From positions 1-17,429 of the forward strand of contig JAIFNJ010000005.1 in NCBI GenBank assembly GCA_020047835.1: a stretch of 17,429 nucleotides of DNA, read 5' to 3'. This DNA comes from Bacteroidota bacterium. Its GTDB lineage: Bacteria > Bacteroidota > Bacteroidia > Bacteroidales > SZUA-534. The notes under the pieces were generated by a model. The model saw nothing but the letters and a program-made list of their open reading frames with translations, ran no database searches and was not told the DNA's origin. The position numbers were made by a program, and so were the translations under genes. How positions within the stretch are numbered: position 1 is the stretch's first letter; each line of letters starts with the position of its first letter. Shown here piece after piece: positions 7,439-14,146 of this stretch.

Positions 7439-8407
7439 TTAAACGGCTTTCATCTTAAGAGTTCCCTTAAAGCCTCTTAAAAATTCTTGAATTGAAATTC
7501 GCCTTTTGCCTGAAATTTGAAGATCTTCAATACATATAAAACCTTCTTTAACAGCAACTTTCAGATACGTTTTTTCGTCGGACACTATTTCACCAATGTC
7601 TAATTGATGATTATCCTCTTCAATTCTTGTTTTGAATAATTTGAAGGGGTGTAAACTTCCATTTTCATCCATTAAGTTTGCCCAAGCACTAGGATAAGGG
7701 CTTAAACCACGGACCAAATTATGAATGGCATGTGGTTGCAAGTGCCAATCAATTTTACAATTTTCTTTATAAATTTTTGGTGCATGATTAATATCTATAG
7801 TTTTTATTTGGTTTTGTGGTACTTCAAAATAGTTGTTATTAATAATTGCATCTACCGTTTTGCTTAGTAACTGGGCTCCTTGTACCATTAATTTATCATG
7901 AATGCTTCCTGCGTTATCGTCAGGTTCAATAATTGTTTCTTCCTGAAATAAAATATCACCGGTATCAATTTCATGCTTCAAAAAAAATGTAGTAACACCA
8001 GTTCGAACTTCGCCATTAATAATTGCCCAGTTTATAGGTGCGGCTCCTCTATAGTTTGGCAGTAATGAAGCATGCAGATTTATTGAACCTAAGCTGGGCA
8101 TGCTCCAAATACTTTGAGGTAGCATTCTAAAAGCAACTATAATTTGTAAATCGGCATTAAGCTGCTTAAGCTGTTCATGAAAAATCTCATCTTTTAACTT
8201 TTCAGGTTGTAGCACTAATAGATTGTTTTGAAGAGCAAAAGACTTTACTGCGGATTGGCTCATTTTTTGCCCTCTTCCTGCAGGTTTATCTGGACTGGTA
8301 ACCACTCCAACAATATTATAATTGTTTTGTATTAAAACAGCAAGACTTTCAACGGCAAACTCTGGTGTGCCCATGAAAACTATTCTAAATTCTTTCTTTA
8401 AAGACAT
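7439..8407 (-). CDS. fmt: Methionyl-tRNA formyltransferase
   Basis: Transfers a formyl group from 10-formyl-tetrahydrofolate to the initiator Met-tRNA before translation initiation. I start it at the ATG at 8407 (322 residues). The frame extends upstream to a TTG at 8434, but family members begin within a few residues of the R-I-V-F-M-G-T-P-E-F strand, which the ATG already gives. The catalytic N-terminal domain has V-F-M-G-T-P-E-F at about 10-17, the D-K-P-A-G-R-G-Q-K loop at 40-48 and S-L-L-P-N-Y-R-G-A-A-P at 114-124. N110 and H112 lie in I-N-L-H-A-S, and D151 lies in D-T-G-D; these are the three catalytic residues. The C-terminal tRNA-binding domain follows from about residue 205 with the L-S-P-Y-P-S-A-W motif. 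It stands between pckA and the GH16 unit with no close operon partner. Confidence 0.96.
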   Translation of the reverse strand: MSLKKEFRIVFMGTPEFAVESLAVLIQNNYNIVGVVTSPDKPAGRGQKMSQSAVKSFALQNNLLVLQPEKLKDEIFHEQLKQLNADLQIIVAFRMLPQSIWSMPSLGSINLHASLLPNYRGAAPINWAIINGEVRTGVTTFFLKHEIDTGDILFQEETIIEPDDNAGSIHDKLMVQGAQLLSKTVDAIINNNYFEVPQNQIKTIDINHAPKIYKENCKIDWHLQPHAIHNLVRGLSPYPSAWANLMDENGSLHPFKLFKTRIEEDNHQLDIGEIVSDEKTYLKVAVKEGFICIEDLQISGKRRISIQEFLRGFKGTLKMKAV

Positions 8408-8488
8408 TGTTTCTTTTATTCTTGTGTTATTCAATTAAAAAATAGATTAATCATTTCAGTTAAATCTACTCTAACGGATTGTTTATAT

Positions 8489-8514
8489 AAAAAAAAGGCT
8501 GCTAAAGCAGCCTT
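8489..8514 (-). terminator. Strong intrinsic terminator after the GH16-domain gene
   Basis: On the minus strand AAGGCTGCT (8514-8506) pairs perfectly with AGCAGCCTT (8503-8495), with only two bases between the arms, followed by a run of eight T. It lies 24 bases beyond the stop codon of the GH16-domain gene and marks the end of the kinase-GH16 unit. Confidence 0.88.
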
Positions 8515-8537
8515 GTATTATTTTTTTATGGTTTCAA

Positions 8538-10607
8538 TTATACTTTTTCATAACAACGTACCCAATCTATTTCAAACATAGCTGAAGGTTGTTGTAGCGG
8601 AATATCTTTTTGTATTCCTGCTGAAAGCATTAAATACAGTGGTTCATTGGGAATCCCTTCTGAAGTAGAAAAAACTTCAAAATCATTAATTTTCCAAGTG
8701 ATTTTTTCTGGGGTCCATTCAATGGTGTAAATATAAAAATCATTGGTAAGTGATCCTCCATTAATTTTTGATGTTATTTTTTTAGCTGATACAGAATTGG
8801 AAGCATCACCATAAAAAGCGGACATCTGCAATCGATTCTTTTTGTCCATATTGAATTTAAAAACATCAATTTCTGGAAGTATTTTTTCCCCTTTTAGCCA
8901 AAAAGCCTGATATACAGGGTAGTGTGGTGCTAGCTTGATTTTAGCCTCAAATTTTCCATATAATTGCCGAAAACTGTGAGCAGTGCTTAACATACCTGAA
9001 GTATAGCTAAAATCTTTTTCAGAAAAACCATGCAATGGATGCCAAACTTTTCCTCGCGCTTGTTCCTGACGGGTAACTATCTTTAAAATGGTACCATTAT
9101 ATTCAATATTCTTATTATCAGTATAATAGTGCTTATCACCAGCCATAACATATCTATCATTCAGCAATACTTTTCCCCAGAGAAAGCTATTCATCCATTT
9201 CTTTTCATCTATTTTTCCCGAAGTAAAATCATCTTCAAAAGTTACCTTCCAGGCATTCATTGCATCAAATTTAGCTGATTCAGCTACTGACAGATACCAA
9301 ATAATATCAGCGGACTTTTTTAACTGTTGATATCTAGTTTCTTTTGCGAATTCTTCGGTCTTTTGCCATTTTTCCTTATCGAGCATGTATGCTTTATACT
9401 CTTGAAATTTACTCGATTCAACCAATTCCTTCAGCGAATTATATTCTTGTAATAATTCTGATTCTTTGGTTTGTTGAAATAGTAAGTAAGCTTTTGTTTT
9501 GCGGAACTTCTCCCATGACTTTATGGCTTCATTGTTTTTTAGCTGATTTAGAGCCACTTCTTTCTTGTATTCCTCAGAATTTACGTACTTGAGCTCTTCC
9601 AATACCTGCGGGTATTTTGGAGAGGTTACCTCAACTTGCAATTCTTCAAAAGTTTTTAACTCAATGGAATCTTTAAATTCTAGAAAGTTTGAAAGCTCCA
9701 TTGAAGATTGAAATTTAAAGTAGGATATAAATTTTTTATTCTTTTCCAGCGTTTTGAACCGCGCTTCTTTTTGGTATTGTTCAGTATTCTTATACTGAAG
9801 TGAATTTAAAAGTTGCTTATATTCTGTAGATTGAATGTATTGATTGAGTTCAAGATATTCAATCAAAGCTTTTGGTTTTTCAACTCCTTCGGAGTTTTTA
9901 AGTTTATTGTATGCAATAACATCCTGATTATTTTTTAACTGGTTGCATCGAGTTTTTTTATCATTTTCTGATGCTAACTGACTAACCAAAGCATCTTTAA
10001 ATTCTTGCAGTTGTTTTGAAGCAATAAACTTTTTCAATTCCTCAAATTCGGATAGTTCAGCAGAACCTGTTAATTCGTGATAATTATTAAGTTGCGTTGA
10101 ATTCAGCGTCTTGTAATATGCTTTTATTTTAGGTGAGCTTTTAAGTTGCTTATAAGTCTTCTGTTTGTTTATTTCATTCTTAAGATTCTGTTCCCATTCA
10201 GCAACTATTTTTTTATGCTCATCACTTGAAATATAAGTCATTAACTCTTGATATTCAGGCAATAACTCTGATTGTTCAAAATCAATAAAGGTTTGATATT
10301 CAGGTGACTGAAGCACCTTGAAGTAGTTAATTATTTGGTTTTGCTTACTAAGTTTTTTAAATAGTTGTTCTTTCTGAAATTCTTCTGTTTTTTTATAATC
10401 AAGACTGAGTATTGACTTTTTATTGCTTTGAAAGGTTTCTGAATCAATAAGCTCCTTAAGTTCCATATAATCTTTAAGATCTTGAGAATTCTTAAACTCA
10501 GTGAGTTTATTATATTCCTGCTGCAGGGCATTGCGTGAAGACTCAATTTTCTGAGCATTAGGCAACAAACCAAAAGTTGCACGTAGTAAAAAACTTAAAT
10601 TTGCCAT
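8538..10607 (-). CDS. Helical-repeat protein with a C-terminal GH16-like domain (probable pseudo-enzyme)
   Basis: The product has 689 residues from the ATG at 10607; a TTG four codons upstream is also in frame. There is no convincing signal peptide, membrane segment or lipoprotein box, so it is probably cytoplasmic unless exported by another route. Residues of about 20-455 are rich in Lys, Glu, Gln, Tyr and Phe and consist of about six helical repeats (see the repeat entry). Residues of about 456-689 resemble a GH16 beta-jelly-roll of the laminarinase/agarase group. Recognisable parts are F-E-D-D-F at 457-461, S-G-M-L-S-T at 537-542, Y-G-K-F-E-A-K-I-K-L at 550-559, A-F-W-L at 568-571, I-E-W-T at 629-632 and the closing F-E-I-D-W-V-R. 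The catalytic stretch reads E-I-D-V-F-K (E579, D581, K584). GH16 enzymes have a second glutamate, the acid/base, at the last position, so hydrolysis is unlikely and a glycan-binding role is possible. It lies 35 bases after a histidine kinase gene in the same unit. Function unknown. Confidence 0.8.
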   Translation of the reverse strand: MANLSFLLRATFGLLPNAQKIESSRNALQQEYNKLTEFKNSQDLKDYMELKELIDSETFQSNKKSILSLDYKKTEEFQKEQLFKKLSKQNQIINYFKVLQSPEYQTFIDFEQSELLPEYQELMTYISSDEHKKIVAEWEQNLKNEINKQKTYKQLKSSPKIKAYYKTLNSTQLNNYHELTGSAELSEFEELKKFIASKQLQEFKDALVSQLASENDKKTRCNQLKNNQDVIAYNKLKNSEGVEKPKALIEYLELNQYIQSTEYKQLLNSLQYKNTEQYQKEARFKTLEKNKKFISYFKFQSSMELSNFLEFKDSIELKTFEELQVEVTSPKYPQVLEELKYVNSEEYKKEVALNQLKNNEAIKSWEKFRKTKAYLLFQQTKESELLQEYNSLKELVESSKFQEYKAYMLDKEKWQKTEEFAKETRYQQLKKSADIIWYLSVAESAKFDAMNAWKVTFEDDFTSGKIDEKKWMNSFLWGKVLLNDRYVMAGDKHYYTDNKNIEYNGTILKIVTRQEQARGKVWHPLHGFSEKDFSYTSGMLSTAHSFRQLYGKFEAKIKLAPHYPVYQAFWLKGEKILPEIDVFKFNMDKKNRLQMSAFYGDASNSVSAKKITSKINGGSLTNDFYIYTIEWTPEKITWKINDFEVFSTSEGIPNEPLYLMLSAGIQKDIPLQQPSAMFEIDWVRCYEKV
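9243..10463 (-). repeat. Six degenerate protein repeats of about 69 residues
   Basis: Within the GH16-domain protein, similar blocks begin near residues 49, 121, 190, 253, 322 and 391, spaced 72, 69, 63, 69 and 69 residues. Each opens with an E-L-x-x-[YFL]-[IV]-x-S-like helix start. About 25 residues later comes a TEE[FY]xKE-like segment, leading into a K-x-L-K-x-[NS]-x-x-[IV]-x-x-[YW] segment. The best-kept copies are the first, fourth, fifth and sixth. The pattern suggests a long alpha-helical solenoid or coiled-coil rod. Divergence is at protein level; no identical DNA repeats were seen. Confidence 0.65.
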
Positions 10608-10642
10608 ATCAGTAACCAAATGTTTTTACAAAAATAACTAAA

Positions 10643-11851
10643 TTATAATGCCTTAGGTAAGGTGAAGCAAAAAGTTGTTCCTTTGCTATTTTTGCTATCA
10701 ACCCAAATATCACCTCCATTTTTTGAAACAAACTCTTTGCAAATTATCAATCCAAAACCAGAACCTTGAATATTATCATCTTCTTCAAGGTTTTGTCTAA
10801 CATCAATACGAAACAAGGATTCTATATTTTCAGGTTCAATTCCCTTTCCTTGATCGCTAACTTTAATAGTTAACATATCACCCGTTTCAAGAACTTCAAT
10901 TGTTATTTTTCCTTTTGGTGGAGAATAGCGCATTGAATTTGAAACCAAGTTCCTTATAACAGTGGTAATCATGTCAACATCAAAATATCCATGCAATTCA
11001 TCATCCACAACTTTCTCAAATGTAATTTCTTTTTGTTGTGCACTTACTGAGTAAAGTTCAACTACTTCGTTTATGATAGGTGCAATACCGGCTCTTTTAA
11101 AATTTATTTTCATGCTTCCGGTTTGCGACCGAGCCCATTGTAACAGGTTTTCAAGCAAATTGTATGCATTTCGTGAATATCGGTTTATTTGTTCTATATA
11201 TTCTATAGTTTTTTCTTTATCATATTTCTCATAGCGTTGCAGTAATATATCTGATATACTTATTACTGTGCTAAATGGATTTTTAAGATCATGAGCAATT
11301 ATAGTAAAAAACTTATCTTTAGTTAAATTTATTGCTTCTAATTCTTTTTTTTGCGATGAAATATTTTCCATCTCTTTTTCAATGATGAATTTCTTTTTCT
11401 GTATTTCCAGCGTTCGCTTGGTCAACTTTTCTTCCAATATATTATAATCGCGCAATCTCTTAATTAGAGCAACCAAAACACTTTTCCAAAGCTCTGGCTG
11501 TTTTTGAGTTGCTTTTTCAAAAGTAAACTGTGTTAGCTCAAGCAATTTTGTTTCGCGCACTGCAGTAACAGAGGCTGATCGAACAGAAGAATCGATAAGG
11601 GAATATTCTCCAAAAAATTGTTTATTATTTAGCGTAGTAAATAAATAATCTTGATCATGAACTTGAACGGAACCATCAAGAATAACATACATGGCACATT
11701 CTTTATCCCCTTTTTTAAATAAGGTTTCATCTTTTTTCAGATGAATCTCATTCATATTTTTTGCAAATTCTTCAAGAATTGATTCATCAAATCCTGAAAA
11801 TATCTCTACTTCGCGGAGTAAAGAAATAATATTATTGTTTAATTTATTCAT
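10643..11851 (-). CDS. Soluble sensor histidine kinase with N-terminal cyclic-nucleotide-binding-type domain
   Basis: The product has 402 residues, with no membrane segment or signal peptide. Residues of about 12-125 form a CRP/cNMP-type beta-roll. The phosphate-binding cassette is visible as F-G-E-Y-S-L-I at 80-86, and R91 in R-S-A-S-V sits where the conserved phosphate-contacting arginine lies. A charged coiled coil (about 135-178) leads to the dimerisation/phosphoacceptor helix with F-F-T-I-I-A-H-D-L-K-N-P-F, H187 being the predicted phosphorylated histidine. The ATPase domain follows with an N-box at about 297-310 (N301, N305), a G1 box D-Q-G-K-G at 333-337 and G-S-G-F-G-L at 363-368. It is therefore a complete kinase. 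No response regulator gene is in the window. It is the first gene of a unit with the GH16-like protein 35 bases downstream. The ligand could be cAMP, cGMP or none; the sequence does not decide. Confidence 0.9.
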   Translation of the reverse strand: MNKLNNNIISLLREVEIFSGFDESILEEFAKNMNEIHLKKDETLFKKGDKECAMYVILDGSVQVHDQDYLFTTLNNKQFFGEYSLIDSSVRSASVTAVRETKLLELTQFTFEKATQKQPELWKSVLVALIKRLRDYNILEEKLTKRTLEIQKKKFIIEKEMENISSQKKELEAINLTKDKFFTIIAHDLKNPFSTVISISDILLQRYEKYDKEKTIEYIEQINRYSRNAYNLLENLLQWARSQTGSMKINFKRAGIAPIINEVVELYSVSAQQKEITFEKVVDDELHGYFDVDMITTVIRNLVSNSMRYSPPKGKITIEVLETGDMLTIKVSDQGKGIEPENIESLFRIDVRQNLEEDDNIQGSGFGLIICKEFVSKNGGDIWVDSKNSKGTTFCFTLPKAL

Positions 11852-11889
11852 TTATATTGTTTTGCAAGAAAAGATGCCTGTTTATTTTA

Positions 11890-11920
11890 CTAAGATAATC
11901 GGATTTATGATGTTTTCAAA
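11890..11920 (-). promoter_or_regulatory. Candidate promoter of the kinase-GH16 unit
   Basis: On the minus strand TTTG (11920-11917) is followed after 19 bases by TATCTTAG (11897-11890), which differs from TAnnTTTG at one position. It lies about 40 bases upstream of the kinase ATG. Spacing is right for a Bacteroidota primary-sigma promoter. Confidence 0.5.
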
Positions 11921-11967
11921 TAATGGGACCTCTCATTTAAACAAATATTCAATAGTTCTATGCTTTA

Positions 11968-11986
11968 GTTTACGAATTTAGTAAAC
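11968..11986. promoter_or_regulatory. Short inverted repeat upstream of the kinase promoter
   Basis: GTTTAC (11968-11973) and GTAAAC (11981-11986) form a perfect 6-base inverted repeat around a 7-base AT-rich spacer, about 48 bases upstream of the candidate -33 element. The geometry would suit a dimeric regulator, but a match of this size can occur by chance in AT-rich DNA. The rest of 11921-12071 holds no gene that I can support. Confidence 0.2.
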
Positions 11987-12071
11987 ATTAATGAATAATT
12001 ATTTCGCATTAAGCTATAATTACCAAAACTATTTTTTAACAATTAGACGATGGGATTCTTGCGCTTTAATA

Positions 12072-12120
12072 ATACCAATTAAAAACGCCCAGAATATATT
12101 TGGGCGTTTTTAATTGGTAT
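12072..12120 (-). terminator. Perfect 20-bp stem terminator after the dehydrogenase-HD unit
   Basis: The 20 bases at 12072-12091 are the exact reverse complement of 12101-12120, with a 9-base AT-rich loop. The inner stem is GC-rich (CGCCCA/TGGGCG) and is followed within the arm by five T, so termination would occur inside the outer AT-rich part on either strand. It lies 27 bases beyond the stop codon of the HD-domain gene. The symmetry makes it work on either strand, although no plus-strand gene ends here. Confidence 0.85.
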
Positions 12121-12147
12121 GCTATAAAATACAATGTAAACAGTATA

Positions 12148-12708
12148 TTATATTATTAGTCGTTCTTTAAATGGAAGAAAAGTCATGAAATCGGCATGAT
12201 GCACAATATAGGCCTCTGTAGTTCGCTTAACCAAATCGCCCTCTCCGGCATGTGTAGCAATTATGTGGCAAACTTCAGCGGGCACATCACACATTTCCGC
12301 TAATGAAACTCCTGAGAAAGGATGTCGCAGGTATTTTCCATAAGTGCCAACAATAGTTTTGCCATTGGAATCTTTAATATATTCCAATAACTTACCTACA
12401 TCGCATAAAATGGCACCAGAAATTAAAACATCCATGTTTACTTTCAATTCCCCATGATACATGGAATTAATTTTTTCGCCTGCATCTTTGGCAATATGTA
12501 CTACTGAACGTTTATGGTCCATAAAGGTTACTTTTAAATCGGGACCACAAAGTAAAGTAAAAGGTATTTTATTCAAATCGTCTGGCGTAAGAACGCTTTT
12601 CTCTAATGCCAATTCCCAAACTTTTGCTGTTTTATTTTTAAGGCTTTCGTCTTTTATCCACGATAATTCTTCGCCCCACAAATTTTTCACATCACTTTTC
12701 ATAGACAT
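12148..12708 (-). CDS. HD-domain protein with a variant metal-binding motif
   Basis: The product has 186 residues. The start ATG at 12708 comes one base after the stop of the dehydrogenase gene, so the two are almost certainly translated together; a second ATG two codons in is also possible. The pattern is that of an HD-superfamily phosphohydrolase: H65 in D-H-K-R-S-V, the hallmark region L-I-S-G-A-I-L-C-D-V-G-K-L-L-E-Y at 95-110, H129-P, H153 in A-T-H-A-G-E-G, and H170-H171-A-D173. The usual H-D pair is C102-D103 here (codon TGC at 12403-12405). Loss of that histidine would remove a metal ligand, although other His and Asp residues remain. The substrate is unknown; the pairing with the dehydrogenase suggests a linked job, perhaps on a nucleotide or a metabolite by-product. 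Confidence 0.8.
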   Translation of the reverse strand: MSMKSDVKNLWGEELSWIKDESLKNKTAKVWELALEKSVLTPDDLNKIPFTLLCGPDLKVTFMDHKRSVVHIAKDAGEKINSMYHGELKVNMDVLISGAILCDVGKLLEYIKDSNGKTIVGTYGKYLRHPFSGVSLAEMCDVPAEVCHIIATHAGEGDLVKRTTEAYIVHHADFMTFLPFKERLII

Positions 12709-12709
12709 C

Positions 12710-13906
12710 TTATTTTAATTTGGCAATTATTGCGTCGGTCATTTGAATGGTTGAAGCTGCTCCTTTTTCAATTACATCAGGTTTACCTTGCAACTTCAAC
12801 ATATCATAAGTCATAATTTTCCCATTTTCAATTACCTCAGCAATTGCTTTTCGAATTCTTTCAGCTATTTTATTTTCATTAATATAATCCAGCATCATGC
12901 AAGCAGATTCAATCATTGCAATAGGATTTACTATGGAAACCTCATAATCGGCATATTTTGGTGCAGATCCATGAGTTGGTTCAAATACTGCTATTCCACT
13001 TTGACCCATTTGTGCACTGCATGCAAATCCCAATCCGCCTATCAAACCGGCAAAACCATCTGAAATAATATCGCCAAACATATTTCCAGCTACAATAACC
13101 CCATAATCTTCCGGGTTTTTTGTTAACCACATCATTTGAGCATCAATATTGGTATTCCATAATTCAATAGTTGGAAAATCCTTTTTTTGCATTTCCATTG
13201 CCATTTTATACATCATGCCAGATGTTTCACGAATAACATTAGGTTTTTCGCACAAGGTAACTGATTTATAACCAAATTCTTTGGCATGTGTAAATGCAGC
13301 TCTAAGAATTCTTTCAGTAGCTTTTTTTGTAAATATCCGGGTTGAAACGGAAACTTCTTCAGGAGGTACATTTCCAAAATTTTGCATAAATTTTGGATGT
13401 GAACGTAACGCTTCTAAAACTACTCCTTTAGGGCTGCTCCATTCAACCCCTCCGTAGAGTCCTTCCGTGTTTTGTCGGAAAATAACCACATCAACCTGAG
13501 GTTCTTCAATGGTATTTTTTGCACCTCTCCGAATAAAATTAAGTGGATTGCCTTTGTAAGTTTTGCATGGACGGATGCAGATGTCTAAATCAAAATGTTG
13601 ACGTAACCCAACAATAGGACTGGAATAAACAAATCCTTTATCTTTTAGTTCTGGCGCTAATTCAGCAGTGGCAGCGTCTTTTGGTTTGGAAGTAATTGCT
13701 CCAAATAAACCAATTTTATGTTTTTCCAATAAATCAATGGTTCTCTGTGGAAGTGGATTCCCTTCTTTACACCAAAATTCCCATCCAATATCACCAACTA
13801 CGTAATTGGCTTCAAATCCAGCAGCAGTTAATACTCTTATTGCTTGATCGAGTACTGTTTTTCCAATGCCATCTCCAGGCATGGAAACAATAGTTCTTTT
13901 TTGCAT
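12710..13906 (-). CDS. Isocitrate/isopropylmalate-family dehydrogenase
   Basis: A beta-decarboxylating dehydrogenase of 398 residues. Visible parts are the N-terminal P-G-D-G-I-G-K at 10-16, substrate arginines R102 and R112 (in L-R-Q-H-F-D-L-D-I-C-I-R-P), R144 with N-T-E-G-L-Y-G-G, and K221 in E-K-P-N-V. The metal-binding aspartates D255, D279 and D283 (N-I-D-A; G-D-I-I-S-D-G) are present, as is the cofactor loop E-P-T-H-G-S-A-P-K-Y at 309-318. The K-Y pair after H-G-S-A-P matches NADP-type isocitrate dehydrogenases such as the E. coli enzyme, which suggests NADP preference. S95 is kept where the substrate-contacting serine lies, but the asparagine two residues on is proline (P97). No leuB-, leuC- or gltA-like neighbour is present to decide between isocitrate and another malate-like substrate. 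Co-translated with an HD-domain protein. Confidence 0.88.
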   Translation of the reverse strand: MQKRTIVSMPGDGIGKTVLDQAIRVLTAAGFEANYVVGDIGWEFWCKEGNPLPQRTIDLLEKHKIGLFGAITSKPKDAATAELAPELKDKGFVYSSPIVGLRQHFDLDICIRPCKTYKGNPLNFIRRGAKNTIEEPQVDVVIFRQNTEGLYGGVEWSSPKGVVLEALRSHPKFMQNFGNVPPEEVSVSTRIFTKKATERILRAAFTHAKEFGYKSVTLCEKPNVIRETSGMMYKMAMEMQKKDFPTIELWNTNIDAQMMWLTKNPEDYGVIVAGNMFGDIISDGFAGLIGGLGFACSAQMGQSGIAVFEPTHGSAPKYADYEVSIVNPIAMIESACMMLDYINENKIAERIRKAIAEVIENGKIMTYDMLKLQGKPDVIEKGAASTIQMTDAIIAKLK

Positions 13907-14146
13907 ATTCCGTTTTTTAAATTGTTAAGCTATGATCAACTAAGTTTTTATTTAAATGACTCTTTCCGATGAATCTTTTTCAAAATTGAATTCGGTAAAT
14001 TTAAGTGAATAAAAAACAAAAAAAATGTGATCTTAAATAGGTATGGTACAGAATATTATTTAAAGCTTTTTTATAAAGCTGCATATCGGAATACTCCAAT
14101 CTAATGGAATTTCATATATTTATGAAAAATTCAACGATAAAAAACA
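13907..14146. promoter_or_regulatory. Divergent intergenic region between the dehydrogenase unit and glgB
   Basis: This 240-base AT-rich gap must hold the promoters for both directions. On the plus strand TATATTTA (14115-14122) is one base off TAnnTTTG and lies 24 bases before the glgB ATG, with no good -33 element. A small hairpin (AGCTTT at 14064-14069, AAAGCT at 14075-14080) is the only other structure. I found no clean promoter for the minus-strand unit. Confidence 0.3.

Noticed and set aside
7422..7440. Inverted repeat AATAATT/AATTATT at the fmt stop codon
   Set aside because: The stem is pure A/T, has no adjacent T-run on the minus strand and overlaps the stop codon, so it is not credible as a terminator.
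8538..10607. Secreted laminarinase or agarase in a polysaccharide utilisation locus
   Set aside because: No signal peptide, no SusC/SusD-like or transporter genes nearby, and the acid/base residue is missing.
3951..11851. Link between c-di-AMP made by CdaA and the cNMP-domain kinase
   Set aside because: CRP-type cassettes bind cAMP or cGMP, and the genes are far apart with unrelated units between them; nothing in the sequence supports the link.
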